This document shows, one piece after another, positions 1-9,880 of a stretch of DNA of 64,000 bases. The position numbers and the translations under genes were made by a program. Position 1 is the stretch's first letter, and every line of letters starts with the position of its first letter. Under the pieces are notes generated by a model that searched no databases, had not been told where the DNA came from, and saw only the letters and a list, made by a program, of their open reading frames with translations. This DNA is from Rhizorhabdus histidinilytica (GTDB lineage: Bacteria; Pseudomonadota; Alphaproteobacteria; Sphingomonadales; Sphingomonadaceae): NCBI RefSeq assembly GCF_900167915.1, contig NZ_FUYM01000004.1, forward strand, positions 1 to 64,000, written 5' to 3'.

Positions 1-97
1 CATGATGAACCTGGAGACCGTCAACACCTATGAGGGCGCGCATGACGTCCACGCGCTGATCCTCGGCCGCGCCATCACCGGCATCGCCGCCTTCTGA
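1..97 (+). CDS. gcdH: Acyl-CoA dehydrogenase, glutaryl-CoA dehydrogenase type (C-terminal end only)
   Basis: Only the last 31 codons are present; the gene enters from the left edge. The tail reads [17 protein letters not shown] followed by [12 protein letters not shown], which matches the C-terminus of glutaryl-CoA dehydrogenases (FAD enzymes that oxidise and decarboxylate glutaryl-CoA to crotonyl-CoA in lysine and tryptophan breakdown). The Glu in YEG is the expected catalytic base of this subfamily. Its TGA overlaps the ATG of the next gene by one base (TGATG), so the two are probably translated together. A related acyl-CoA dehydrogenase cannot be excluded from 31 residues. Confidence 0.8.
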   Translation, partial: MMNLETVNTYEGAHDVHALILGRAITGIAAF

Positions 98-1215
98 TGA
101 CTGCGCCGCCGCTGGCCGGCCTCAAGGTCGTGGAGCTCGCGCGCATCCTGGCCGGTCCCTGGGCCGGCCAGGTGCTGGCGGACCTCGGCGCCGAAGTGAT
201 CAAGGTCGAGAGCCCCGCCGGGGACGATACGCGCGGATGGGGCCCACCGTTCATCGACCGCGCCGACGGCAGCCGCGACGCCGCCTATTTCCACGCCGCC
301 AACCGGGGCAAGCGCAGCGAGGCGGTCGACTTCGCGACCGAGCAGGGCCAAAGGCGCGTGCGCGAGCTCGTCGCCGACGCCGATGTGGTCATCGAGAATT
401 TCAAGGTCGGCGGCCTCGCCAAATATGGGCTGGACCATGCCAGCCTCGCGGCGATCAATCCGCGTCTCGTCTATTGCTCGATCACGGGCTTCGGCCAGGA
501 CGGGCCCTATGCCGCCCGCGCGGGATACGACTTCATCATCCAGGGCATGGGCGGGATCATGGACTTGACCGGCGAGCCCGACGGCGCGCCGCAGAAGATC
601 GGCGTGGCCTATGCCGACATATTGACCGGCCTCTACGCGGTGATCGGCATCCAGGCGGCGCTGGCCGAGCGCGAGCGCAGCGGCCTGGGGCAGCATGTCG
701 ACATGGCGCTGCTCGACGTCATGGTCGGGACGCTGGCCAACCAGGCGATGAACTATCTCGCCTCCGGCGTCGCGCCGACGCGGCTCGGCAACGCCCATCC
801 CAACATTGTGCCCTATCAGGCCTATCCGACGCAGGACGACTGGTTCATCCTGGCGACCGGCAACGACCGGCAATATGAGCGCTTCTGCGACGTCGTCGGC
901 ATCGCGCCGGGGGACGACTTCAAGACCAATCCGCAGCGCCTTGCCCGGCGCGACGCGTTGAGCGCGATCATCGCCGACGCCACGCGCCGATGGCCGCGCG
1001 CCGACCTGCTCGCCGCGCTGGAGCGGGTCGGCGTGCCGGCCGGCCCGATCAACGACGTCGCCCAGGCGCTCGCCGATCCACAGGTCGTCCATCGCGGCAT
1101 GGTCGTCGACATGGTCGACGAGGACGGCGGCCATGTGCCCGGCATGCGGCTACCGATCCGTTTCTCGCGCTCCCCCCTCGCCGCCCCCCGGCCCGCGCCG
1201 AAGCGGCCCGACTGA
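97..1215 (+). CDS. CoA-transferase family III (CaiB/BaiF), probable glutarate-related CoA-transferase
   Basis: 372 residues, the usual length for class III CoA-transferases. The N-terminus ([20 protein letters not shown]) carries the family's start-of-fold motif, and YADILTG near residue 170 holds the expected catalytic Asp that forms the acyl-anhydride intermediate. It is translationally coupled to a glutaryl-CoA dehydrogenase-like gene, an arrangement known for succinyl-CoA:glutarate CoA-transferase (SUGCT-like), so activation of glutarate to glutaryl-CoA is the favoured role. That substrate is inferred from the neighbour, not from active-site residues. The protein is expected to be cytosolic. 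Confidence 0.85.
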   Translation: MTAPPLAGLKVVELARILAGPWAGQVLADLGAEVIKVESPAGDDTRGWGPPFIDRADGSRDAAYFHAANRGKRSEAVDFATEQGQRRVRELVADADVVIENFKVGGLAKYGLDHASLAAINPRLVYCSITGFGQDGPYAARAGYDFIIQGMGGIMDLTGEPDGAPQKIGVAYADILTGLYAVIGIQAALAERERSGLGQHVDMALLDVMVGTLANQAMNYLASGVAPTRLGNAHPNIVPYQAYPTQDDWFILATGNDRQYERFCDVVGIAPGDDFKTNPQRLARRDALSAIIADATRRWPRADLLAALERVGVPAGPINDVAQALADPQVVHRGMVVDMVDEDGGHVPGMRLPIRFSRSPLAAPRPAPKRPD

Positions 1216-1281
1216 CGGCGCCCATCCCGGCCGCTCGCCGCGAAGGTCCGTCGGTCGGACCTGTTTTCCGGCTTGCCGAAA

Positions 1282-2250
1282 TCAGTAGACCGAGCGCCGA
1301 TAGAGCCCGGCCTCGGCCATCGCCTCGAGCACGCCGGTGCCGAGCAGGTCGCCGAGCGTCGCGTGGACGTCGTCGTCCATTCGCTTGCTGCCGCAGACAT
1401 AGATGGCGCCGCCGGCCAGCACCCAATCGAGGATCGGCGCCTTGGCGTCGCGGATCTGGTTGGTGACGAGGCGCTGCTCGCCGGTCTCGCCGGGAAAGAC
1501 GAGGTCGCAGCGTTCGAGATGCCCGGTCGACACCCACTCGGCGATCTCGGCCGCGAGCACCTCGTCGTCGGCGCTGTTGCGATCGCCGAAGATCAGCCAG
1601 TTGCGGGTGCCCGCGGGCCGCGCCTTGATATGGGCGTGCAGCCCGGCCAGCCCGGTCGCATTGCCGACCAGGATCAGCGGCACATGATCGGGCGGCGGCA
1701 CGAAGGCCGGATCGTCGCGGACCAGCAGCGCGATGCGCTGTCCGGTCTCGACCTCCTCGCACAGCCAGCGCGAGCGGCGCCCCTCCGCCGGGGCGCTGGC
1801 AGGCACCCGCCGGACGACGAGGTGGATCGCGCCTTCGGCTGGCAGTGATCCGATCATATAGTCGCCGGCCGTCGCCGTCGGCCGGCCGCCGGGATCCAGC
1901 ACATCCTGTGCAGGGCCGCAATAGACATGGGCGACGGCGCCGGCCCGCCATTCGGGCAGGTCGTCTTCCGGTTCGAGCCGCAGCCGGTAAAGCGGGCCGC
2001 CGGCCGAATCGGGATTGGCGACCGCCCGCGATATCAGACGCCAAGCCGCATAAGGCAGCCGTTCGACCTCGACCGGATCGGCGACCGGTGGCGCGGGCGT
2101 CCGCGCCCGCCGGGAGACGGGGGCCGGCCGGAGATCGGGCGCCTCCAGTTCCTCGCCACGGGTACGCCGCGCCAGGATGAACACGAGCAGCACGAACATC
2201 AGCGCGGCGAAGGCCGCGAGGATCAGCATCAGATGATTGAAGCCGCTCAC
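1282..2250 (-). CDS. Membrane-anchored NADPH-flavin reductase domain (CysJ C-terminal type), no FMN domain
   Basis: About 322 residues from a GTG start; an ATG at 2229 is an alternative. A single hydrophobic segment (LMLILAAFAALMFVLLVFIL) lies at the N-terminus. The C-terminal half resembles the NADPH-binding domain of sulfite reductase flavoprotein and cytochrome P450 reductases: LVGNATGLAGLHAHIKAR for the GTGIAPFR loop, NWLIFGDRN, and AIYVCGSKRMDDDVHATL close to the end. The loop is diverged (NATGLAG) and there is no flavodoxin domain, so this is a stand-alone reductase half. It probably passes electrons to a partner not seen here, or is degenerate. Flanking genes give no clue. Confidence 0.65.
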   Translation of the reverse strand: MSGFNHLMLILAAFAALMFVLLVFILARRTRGEELEAPDLRPAPVSRRARTPAPPVADPVEVERLPYAAWRLISRAVANPDSAGGPLYRLRLEPEDDLPEWRAGAVAHVYCGPAQDVLDPGGRPTATAGDYMIGSLPAEGAIHLVVRRVPASAPAEGRRSRWLCEEVETGQRIALLVRDDPAFVPPPDHVPLILVGNATGLAGLHAHIKARPAGTRNWLIFGDRNSADDEVLAAEIAEWVSTGHLERCDLVFPGETGEQRLVTNQIRDAKAPILDWVLAGGAIYVCGSKRMDDDVHATLGDLLGTGVLEAMAEAGLYRRSVY

Positions 2251-2544
2251 CGGCGCGATCGTCCGAATGGAGGCAGAACCGCCACGAAGGGCCGGCAAGC
2301 GATAGCGGAACGGACGGCCCGGTTCCGCGGGATGGTCGGTCGCATCGGCCGCTGCTTCCCCTCAGCCGTTGGCGAAGGAAAGCAACGGATAGAGATCAAC
2401 CGGTTCGGCTGCCGCACACTGTCATTCCCCTACGGCCCGATGATAGGCCGGGTCATCCCCCGCTGACAAGGTCATAGCGCGGCTTTCGCCGATTTCTCCA
2501 TTCCTTTCTGTGGCGTAGCGATCCCCTCAGGGACCGCCGCCCGC

Positions 2545-5500
2545 TCACCGCATCAGCAGCGAGCGGGCCTGTGCGGCGATCTGCGCCAGCATCGCCGCGG
2601 TCGGCGCCGCCGCCGATCGGGCGCGGCCGACCGTCTGACGGAACTGCTCGGCGCGGTCGCGGTGGGTCTCCAGCCAGGCGGTGACCGCCTCGCCGGGGCC
2701 CTTGCCGCCATGTCGTGCCAGGAAGTCGAGGCGAACCTGGCCGAATTCGCGGGTGAGCCCCGCGATCAGCAGCCGCTCCCATGCGTCCGCGCTGCGGAAG
2801 CGCGCCGCGGCCGCCTTGGCCCAGTCAAGGCCGAGCGCTTCGCCCAGCACCACATAGGCACGGGTGACATCGACCTCGTCAGCGGATAGCTCGCTGGCGA
2901 GCGCGGCGGTGCCGATCGCGCCGTCGATCTCGGCGATCTCGACGACCGCGTCGATCAATGCCGGATCGGCGCCCTCGGCGGTGATCCGCTGGCGAAGCTG
3001 GTCCGACTGCTGGCGCGCCTCGCTGCGGATCAGGTCGGCCCGGGCGGCGTCGAGCCGGGCGAGGCCGGGCTTGAGCATCGTCACCATCGTGCCGATGTCG
3101 GTCTCCGCCGCGATGCAGCGCAGCAGATCGGCCACATGGCCGCGCGCGATCTCGGCCAGCGCGGCGAGCAGCGTCAGGCGCGCCTGCTCGCCGATCGCGG
3201 TCTGTTCGATGCGCGTGAACAACGCTTCGAGCCCGAACAGCGCGTCGACCGTGAAATAGGCGGTCGCCACCTGTGCCAGCGAGCAGCCTTCCTCCTCGGC
3301 CATCTCGAACGGCGCAACCAGGCCCAGCCGGTTGATCACCCGGTTCGACATCTTGGTCGCCAATATCTGCGGACGCAGGCGGTGCGCCTCGATCGCGTCG
3401 GCGAAGCCCTTCTGCATCGCCGGCGGGAAGGCCGCGAGCAGCAGCGGGGTGAGCATCGGATCGCCGGTGCGGTCGCTGTTCTCGATCGCGTCCTGAAGCG
3501 CCAGCTTGCCATGCGACAGCACCACCGCCAACTCGGGCCGGGTGAGGCCGAGATGCTCCTGGGCGCGGCGCAGCAGCATGTCGTTGCTGTCGAAGCCGTC
3601 GACCGCACGGTTGATACGGCCATTCTCCTCCAGGATCTCGATGACGCGGAGTTGCGCGGGCAGCGCCTCGGACCCGCCGCGCTCGGCCAGCGACAGCGCC
3701 AGCGTCTGCAGGCGGTTGTCCTCCAGCACGATATGGGCGACATCGTCGGTCATCTTGACGAGCAGCGCGTTGCGCTTGTCGAACTCCAGCCGGCCTTCGA
3801 GCATCTCGCGGTTGAGCGCGATCTTGATGTTGACCTCGTTGTCCGAGCAGTCGACACCGGCCGAATTGTCGATGAAGTCGGCGTTGATCCGCCCGCCCTT
3901 CATCGCGAAGGCGATGCGGCCCGCCTGGGTCACGCCCAGATTGGCGCCTTCACCGATCACCCGGGCGCGAACCTCCTCGCCGTCGACGCGGTGCGCCTCG
4001 TTCGAGCGGTCGCCGACCTCGGCGTTGGTCTCCGACTTCGCCTTCACATAGGTGCCGATCCCGCCGAACCACAGCAGATCGACCGGGCTCTTGAGGATCG
4101 CCGCGATCAGCGCAGACGGATCGAGCACCTCATCGGCGATGCCGAGCGCCTCGCGCACCTGCGGAGAGATCGGAATCTCCTTCTGGTCGCGCGGAAAGAC
4201 GCCGCCGCCCTTCGAGATCAGCTTTGCGTCATAGTCGGCCCAGCTCGACCGGGGTAGGACGAACAGGCGGTTGCGTTCCTCCCAGCTCTTCGCCGCGTCG
4301 GGGTCGGGATCGAGGAAGATGTGGCGATGGTCGAATGCCGCGATGAGGCGGATCGACTTCGACAGCAGCATGCCGTTGCCGAACACGTCGCCCGACATGT
4401 CGCCGCAGCCGACGACGCGGACCGGATCGGTCTGCACGTCGACGCCCATCTCGGCGAAATGGCGCTGGACCGAAACCCAGGCACCGCGCGCGGTGATGCC
4501 CATCGCCTTGTGGTCATAGCCATGGCTGCCGCCGCTCGCGAAGGCGTCGCCCAGCCAGAAGCCGCGCTCCACCGCGATCGCGTTGGCGACGTCGGAGAAG
4601 GTCGCCGTGCCCTTGTCGGCGGCGACGACGAAATAGGGATCGTCGCCGTCGCGGATCGCCACCTTCGGCGGATGGACGACCTTGCCCTCGACGATGTTGT
4701 CGGTGACCGACAGCAGCGAGCGGATGAACACGCGATAGCTTTCGGTGCCCTCCGCCAGCCAGGCGTCGCGATCGGACGGCGAAGGCAACTGCTTCGGATA
4801 GAAGCCGCCCTTGGCGCCGGTCGGCACGATCACCGCATTCTTGACGACCTGCGCCTTCATCAGGCCGAGGATCTCGGTACGGAAGTCGTCGCGCCGGTCG
4901 GACCAGCGCAGGCCGCCGCGCGCGATCGGCCCGCCGCGCAGGTGGATGCCCTCGACGCGCGGGCTGTAGACCCAGATCTCCCGCCACGGCACCGGCGCGG
5001 GAAGGCCGGGCACGCCGCTCGAATCGATCTTGAAGGCGAGCGCCTCCTTCGCGGCCGGCGAGAAGGCGTTGGTGCGCAGGGTCGCGCGGACGACCGCGCG
5101 GAAGCGGCGCAGCATGCGATCGTCATCGATCGCCGTCACCTTCTTCAGGCCGGTCTCGATCTCGGCATGAAGGCGCTCGGCCTCGGCCGCGTCGCCGCGG
5201 GTCGGGTGATGGAGCGCGCGGAAATAGGCGATGATGCCGCGCGCGACATCGGGCGCCTTCTTCAGCGCCTCGACCGCGGTGGCCAGGCCATAGGCGAAGC
5301 CGGTCTGGCGCAGGTAGCGGAACCAGGCGCGGAACAGCAGCGCCTCGTCCGGCGACAGGCCGACCGTGACGATCAGCTCGTTGAACAGGTCGTTCTCGGC
5401 GCGCCCTTCGAGCGTCGCCGCGATCGATTCCTCGGCAACGGCGCTGTGCTCGATCAACCGGTTGGCGGTATCGGCGTCGGGCAGGTCGAGCTTGAACTCG

Positions 5501-7206
5501 TGGATATAGCCGATCGCGCCGCCGTCGAGCGGGGTCGGAATCTCCTCGATCACCCGGAAGCCGAAATTCTCGAGCACCGGTACCGCTTCGGACAGCGGGA
5601 TCAGCGCGCCGCGCCGATAGATCTTCAGCCGCAGGCGATGATCGGGATCATGCTCCTCGCGATAGAGGCGGCAGCCACGCGCCGCACTGCCGCCCAACGC
5701 GTTGAGCCGCAATATGTCGGTCGCAGCTTCGGCCGGGGTGGAATGGGTGCGATAGGCGATCGGGAACGCGGCGGCATAGTCGAGCGTCAGCCGCACCGCA
5801 CGGTTGCCGGCGTCCATCTCGGCAAGCTGCGCCTCGACGGCCGGCTCCCAGCCGCGCAGCATCTCGCTCAGCCGTCGGTCGAGCGGCTCGCTGTCGGGCA
5901 CGGCGCCGCCGGCCGGCAGATCGAGCATGTAGCGGATCTGGGCGATGTCGCCCTCGCCGAGCTGGAGCGACCAGTTGGAGAGGGTGGCGCCCGACGCCTG
6001 GGCCAGCATGTCGCCGATCGCGACGCGGCGGCCGGTGGTCAGCAGCTCGCGCGGCAGCCAGACGATCGCGACCAGATGCTCGCCCAGCGTGGTCCGGACC
6101 AGCTCAAGCCGTGGACGCGGGCGATCGACCAGCGACATCGCCGTCAGCACCACCTTCTCGAGCGAGTCGATCGGCAGCGCCAGGACGAGGTCGGGCGGCA
6201 GCTCCGACAGCGCATGATGCAATGCCTTCCCGGCATGGCCCTTCGGATCGAAACCGAGCCGTTCCTCGATCGCGGCGAGGCGGCTGCGCAGCACGGGAAT
6301 GTCCTCGGCCGGGGTGCGCAGCGCGGCGCTGGTCCACAGGCCGGCATGGATCGACAGGCCGGTGACGTCCTTGCCCTGCCGCACCGGGGTGACGATCAGG
6401 TCGAGCGGCGCGCGGCGATGAACGGTCGAGCGGCAGTCGGACTTGAGCAGCAACGGCGCGGCGCCGCCCTTCTCGAACCAGGCGATCGCCGCCTTCGCGG
6501 TGGAATCACGCCACAGCTTGCGGCTGCCGACGCGCAGGATGCCGAGCCGGTCGCGCGGCTCGCCCTTCACCATGGCGACGTGATGGCCGAGCAAAGTGAG
6601 GTTCTGGTCGAGCAGCCAGCGCAGCAGCGCCGCGCCTTCGCCGTCGGGCAGCCCCTCGGCATCGTCGCGCATCGCGATCTGCATCGCCTGCCAGTCGCGT
6701 ACGGCGGCGCGGACGTCCTCGAGCACGGCGTCGATCGCCTGGGCGAGCGCCTGCCTCTCGCGCGCGTCGACCCGCTCGGCTTCGAGATAGATGAAGGATT
6801 CGCGCCGTTCGCCGGTCGATCCCTGCGGCAGCACGGCGGTGAGGGTGCCGTCCTCGTCGCGGCGGACCGCGATGACGGGGTGGAGCAGGCGACGGACCTC
6901 GACCCCCTGCGCGGCGAGCGCGGCGGAGACCGAGTCGACCAGGAAGGGCATGTCGTCATTGACGACGGCGATCCGCATCAACCGACTGCCGCCGACATTG
7001 CCGGCGATCGTCTGCACGGCGATCGCGGCGCGGCCGGGCTGCCGCCGGCGCGCGGTGTGAGCCAGGAAGGCCGCCGCCTTTTCGAGGGGTTCGCCATCGA
7101 GGCCCGCGAGTTCACCCGGAAGGGCGCCGCTGGTCAGGGCCTTGGCGAAGATGTCGGTGAATTCGTGCTTGTCCGAAGCCGTGCGCTTGGCCGTCTCGGT
7201 ATCCAT
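2545..7206 (-). CDS. gdhZ: NAD-specific glutamate dehydrogenase, large (180-kDa class)
   Basis: 1553 residues, as expected for the giant bacterial NAD-GDH family (glutamate + NAD to 2-oxoglutarate + ammonium + NADH). The N-terminal half holds the regulatory ACT-like repeats. The catalytic part begins around residue 755 with ARGGLRWSDRRDDFRTEIL, then IVPTGAKGGF with the catalytic Lys near residue 797, GCGDMSGDVFGNGML near 935 for the nucleotide-binding fold, and IDNSAGVDCSDNEVNIKI further on. The start MDTETAKR is preceded by GGAGGAGCGGAT in the coding direction. It is monocistronic, with about 220 bp before the next gene. The Caulobacter homologue GdhZ also affects FtsZ; whether that holds here cannot be seen. 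Confidence 0.95.
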   Translation of the reverse strand: MDTETAKRTASDKHEFTDIFAKALTSGALPGELAGLDGEPLEKAAAFLAHTARRRQPGRAAIAVQTIAGNVGGSRLMRIAVVNDDMPFLVDSVSAALAAQGVEVRRLLHPVIAVRRDEDGTLTAVLPQGSTGERRESFIYLEAERVDARERQALAQAIDAVLEDVRAAVRDWQAMQIAMRDDAEGLPDGEGAALLRWLLDQNLTLLGHHVAMVKGEPRDRLGILRVGSRKLWRDSTAKAAIAWFEKGGAAPLLLKSDCRSTVHRRAPLDLIVTPVRQGKDVTGLSIHAGLWTSAALRTPAEDIPVLRSRLAAIEERLGFDPKGHAGKALHHALSELPPDLVLALPIDSLEKVVLTAMSLVDRPRPRLELVRTTLGEHLVAIVWLPRELLTTGRRVAIGDMLAQASGATLSNWSLQLGEGDIAQIRYMLDLPAGGAVPDSEPLDRRLSEMLRGWEPAVEAQLAEMDAGNRAVRLTLDYAAAFPIAYRTHSTPAEAATDILRLNALGGSAARGCRLYREEHDPDHRLRLKIYRRGALIPLSEAVPVLENFGFRVIEEIPTPLDGGAIGYIHEFKLDLPDADTANRLIEHSAVAEESIAATLEGRAENDLFNELIVTVGLSPDEALLFRAWFRYLRQTGFAYGLATAVEALKKAPDVARGIIAYFRALHHPTRGDAAEAERLHAEIETGLKKVTAIDDDRMLRRFRAVVRATLRTNAFSPAAKEALAFKIDSSGVPGLPAPVPWREIWVYSPRVEGIHLRGGPIARGGLRWSDRRDDFRTEILGLMKAQVVKNAVIVPTGAKGGFYPKQLPSPSDRDAWLAEGTESYRVFIRSLLSVTDNIVEGKVVHPPKVAIRDGDDPYFVVAADKGTATFSDVANAIAVERGFWLGDAFASGGSHGYDHKAMGITARGAWVSVQRHFAEMGVDVQTDPVRVVGCGDMSGDVFGNGMLLSKSIRLIAAFDHRHIFLDPDPDAAKSWEERNRLFVLPRSSWADYDAKLISKGGGVFPRDQKEIPISPQVREALGIADEVLDPSALIAAILKSPVDLLWFGGIGTYVKAKSETNAEVGDRSNEAHRVDGEEVRARVIGEGANLGVTQAGRIAFAMKGGRINADFIDNSAGVDCSDNEVNIKIALNREMLEGRLEFDKRNALLVKMTDDVAHIVLEDNRLQTLALSLAERGGSEALPAQLRVIEILEENGRINRAVDGFDSNDMLLRRAQEHLGLTRPELAVVLSHGKLALQDAIENSDRTGDPMLTPLLLAAFPPAMQKGFADAIEAHRLRPQILATKMSNRVINRLGLVAPFEMAEEEGCSLAQVATAYFTVDALFGLEALFTRIEQTAIGEQARLTLLAALAEIARGHVADLLRCIAAETDIGTMVTMLKPGLARLDAARADLIRSEARQQSDQLRQRITAEGADPALIDAVVEIAEIDGAIGTAALASELSADEVDVTRAYVVLGEALGLDWAKAAAARFRSADAWERLLIAGLTREFGQVRLDFLARHGGKGPGEAVTAWLETHRDRAEQFRQTVGRARSAAAPTAAMLAQIAAQARSLLMR

Positions 7207-7427
7207 GAAAATCCGCTCCTCCTCCCCCGCTTCCGGGCTGTCCGGATCGCGGCTGGGACATTGCCGAGACGATATGGACCCGTCCGCCGAGCGTCACAAG
7301 GGTCGTGCCGCCGGCCGAGAACTTTGCAACGAACGTGCGGGAACATATCCGTCACGACCATATTGTCGCGTGGCGATGCGCGGCGATGGGAAAATCTCCC
7401 GCCGGGAATCGACCTGGGCTCCGCCAG

Positions 7428-8651
7428 TCAGGCAGTGAAGCGTTGCAATGCCTGGTCGACCAGCGCGCGCTCGCCAATCGGCCGCGAAACGATTGCCAGC
7501 CGGCCGTCATCCTGCCGCCGCGCGATCAGCAGGACGATGTCGTCCTCGACCGCGCCGAGGTCGACCGTCGCGCGCGACGGAGCGCTGCCCAGCATCATTC
7601 GGGCCGAGCGAACCTTGTCGACCTTCAGCGCGGGACGACGCTCGCCGCGCTCGGTGGCGACCACGGCCTTGATCCCGCCGGCGAGGCCCGACAGCCAGGC
7701 CTCGACCATGCCGGCCGCGAGGCAGAGACGGCGGGCATGGGTGAGGACGGCGGCGAACTCGGTGATCCGCTTGCGATCATAGTCGCGGCCGAACACCAGC
7801 TTGACGATCGGCGTCATCGGTGCGCGCGCCTGCGGTACGATGCCAGCTTCGGCGAGCAGCGCGGCGAAACCGGCCGGATTGGCCTCGGCGGCGAGCGCGA
7901 CGTCATAGGCGAGCGAGATGGCGCGGTAGAGCGCGGCGCGGGTGCGGCCCTCGCAATCCCGGGCCTCGATCGCGAGCTCGCGGGCGTCCTCGACCAGCTC
8001 GACGAGATCGGGCTGTTCCTGGTCGAGCGCCGCGACCGGCGCCTCCTCCACGGCCGCCGGCTGTGCCGGACCGGCGAAGGCGGTGGTCACGGCTTCGACG
8101 ATGTCGGGGGCCAGCGCCTGCTCGGCGGTTTCCTTCCAGTTGATGACGCCATGGACCAGGTCGATCGCGCGGCCGTCCGACGAGTAGGGCATCAGGATGC
8201 CGCGATAGAGCATCGGCTGGCCGCGATGGCTGACGAACTCGGCCTCGAAGCCGACGGGCGCGCGGTTGTCGAGGATTTCGGCATAGTGGGCGGTGAGACG
8301 CGACAGCAGCGCCCGTGCGGGAACGTCGGCGACAGTCGCGACATCGGCGCCGAGCTCGCCCTCTTCGCGCAGCGCACGGCCCAGATAGGCGATCGACGGG
8401 TTGGCGCGGTCGACGGCGAAGTCGAGCAGCACCGAATAGGGTCCGAACTCCCCCAGCGCATCCGAATCGAGATCGGCGATCGACGGATAGTCGCGGCCGT
8501 CGAGCAGCGACAGCCAGGTCTCATAGGCGCGCACATGCATGCGCCGCTCGTCCGCACCGATCAGGGGCGGCAGGTCCATGCAGGGTTCGTCGGCGACCGG
8601 GAAATCCCAGTCGGCGAGATCCTCGGCGATGAACGAGCGATAATCTTCCAT
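7428..8651 (-). CDS. PAS domain protein of unknown function
   Basis: 407 residues. Residues about 45-175 look like a PAS fold: WLSLLDGRDYPSIADLD, YLGRALREEGEL, and a C-terminal strand pair ending in DLVHGVINWKE. The remainder is rich in Ala, Glu and Arg, with a middle segment of predicted helices (DIVEAVTTAFAG, LVELVEDARELAIEA) and a second globular part ending near VDQALQRFTA. There is no recognisable kinase, cyclase or DNA-binding domain, so it is probably a cytosolic sensor or adaptor. Proteins of this layout are common in sphingomonads. It is expressed alone, divergent from the tRNA. Confidence 0.6.
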   Translation of the reverse strand: MEDYRSFIAEDLADWDFPVADEPCMDLPPLIGADERRMHVRAYETWLSLLDGRDYPSIADLDSDALGEFGPYSVLLDFAVDRANPSIAYLGRALREEGELGADVATVADVPARALLSRLTAHYAEILDNRAPVGFEAEFVSHRGQPMLYRGILMPYSSDGRAIDLVHGVINWKETAEQALAPDIVEAVTTAFAGPAQPAAVEEAPVAALDQEQPDLVELVEDARELAIEARDCEGRTRAALYRAISLAYDVALAAEANPAGFAALLAEAGIVPQARAPMTPIVKLVFGRDYDRKRITEFAAVLTHARRLCLAAGMVEAWLSGLAGGIKAVVATERGERRPALKVDKVRSARMMLGSAPSRATVDLGAVEDDIVLLIARRQDDGRLAIVSRPIGERALVDQALQRFTA

Positions 8652-8819
8652 GGTCGGTCCCCGATAGGGCGGCCGATTCCGGAATCGCCGCCTCTTGTGC
8701 GATCATGCGCGCGGGCGGGTTGAGGATTGGTAAAGGCGCACGGGGCCAGGCAGCGTGAAAGATAGCCGCGAGGGCGCTTGAAACTGCCGGTCACCACTGT
8801 TAGAGGCGCGCTTCGGTTC

Positions 8820-8895
8820 GCCGCTTTAGCTCAGTTGGTAGAGCATCGCATTCGTAATGCGGGGGTCACAGGTTCGAGTCCTGTAAGCGGCACCA
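8820..8895 (+). tRNA. tRNA-Thr (anticodon CGT)
   Basis: The sequence folds as a cloverleaf. The acceptor arm is GCCGCTT (8820-8826) with AAGCGGC (8885-8891), the D stem is GCTC/GAGC, the anticodon stem is TCGCA/TGCGG with loop TTCGTAA (anticodon CGT at 8853-8855), and the T arm contains GGTTCGAGTCC. The discriminator is A and CCA is encoded at 8893-8895. It reads the ACG threonine codon. Confidence 0.97.
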
Positions 8896-8923
8896 TTTCC
8901 CTCAACAGCGCGAGAATGCGGCT

Positions 8924-9778
8924 TCAGCGGCCGCTTGCAAGTGGCCAGCGGCCGAGGATGTCGTCGTTCGCGGCATTTTCGATGGCGATCTCGTCCATGC
9001 GGACCTTGAGCACGCAGATCGGCCGCTGATCGGTGCCGCCCGGCTGCACGCAGCGGACCGGCTCCGCATCGCGATCGACGCGGCCGGCGATCCGCACGCG
9101 GAAGCCCCGGTCGGGATCGACCTCGCCCCGGGCAATGCGGCGGACGACGTCCAGCGAGCGTCCATTGCGCGTGAGCCGGCTTTCGGCGTCGGCAGGAAGG
9201 AACTGGGCGACCGCGAGCGACTGGCCGGACAGCGTGATCGGCTCGGTCCCGCTCGGGGTCGAAGGGGTGCGGCGGGCGGGGCAACGCTCGCCCGACGACC
9301 AGGGACGCGCGACCCAGAAGCCTTCGGCACGGCTGCCGTCGGTCGAATCATGGCCCCAGTCCGCGGCCTGCCATTGCACCGGGATCACCGAGACGCGCAG
9401 CGTCTGCCGCTCGTCGTCATAGCTCCATTGCATCGGCAGCCGCGCATCGGGGTCCGCCGGACCGTTGCACCCGAATGGCAGCACCAGCTCGAAGCGCTGC
9501 CCCGCCGCCCGCCGAACGCCGTCCGGCAGTCGGTCGCCGGTCGACCATGCGTCGGACGCCTCCCGAACGAGAGCCAGCAGCTCGGCCCGGTGGAGGAGCC
9601 TCTCCACGGGCGGCTGCGGCGCCGGGGCGGGCAGCGCGGGAACGACCGGCCGCGCCACCGGGGTTTCCCGGGGTGCGGTCTCCCGCCCAAGGAAGAAGCC
9701 TGCGCCTCCAACCATGATCACTGCCGCCAGCCCGGCGGCGATCACAAGCCGGCTGGTCCTGATGCTGGGCTCGCGCAT
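8924..9778 (-). CDS. Conserved hypothetical protein with one N-terminal membrane anchor
   Basis: 284 residues. A single transmembrane helix (LVIAAGLAAVIMVGGAGFFL) follows a short basic N-terminus, so most of the protein should be periplasmic. A Pro-rich linker (PVVPALPAPAPQPP) leads to a globular domain with four Cys residues, consistent with disulphides outside the cytoplasm. No enzymatic motif is recognised. It ends next to the tRNA, convergent with it. Confidence 0.55.
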   Translation of the reverse strand: MREPSIRTSRLVIAAGLAAVIMVGGAGFFLGRETAPRETPVARPVVPALPAPAPQPPVERLLHRAELLALVREASDAWSTGDRLPDGVRRAAGQRFELVLPFGCNGPADPDARLPMQWSYDDERQTLRVSVIPVQWQAADWGHDSTDGSRAEGFWVARPWSSGERCPARRTPSTPSGTEPITLSGQSLAVAQFLPADAESRLTRNGRSLDVVRRIARGEVDPDRGFRVRIAGRVDRDAEPVRCVQPGGTDQRPICVLKVRMDEIAIENAANDDILGRWPLASGR

Positions 9779-9880
9779 GCGGTGGTGATAACAAATCCCG
9801 GCCCATCCTCCAGATAAAAATCAGCGATTCCAGCAGCAAGACGTTGACAGGCCGACGGCGCGGGCCGACGCAGGGCCCGC

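Noticed and set aside
4321-7782. 1153-codon open frame on the plus strand
   Set aside because: It is antisense to the NAD-glutamate dehydrogenase gene, low in complexity (His/Arg/Asp-rich), and an effect of GC-rich codon use.
8820-8895. tRNA-Thr as the prophage attachment site
   Set aside because: It lies 26 kb from the recombinase with intact chromosomal genes between.
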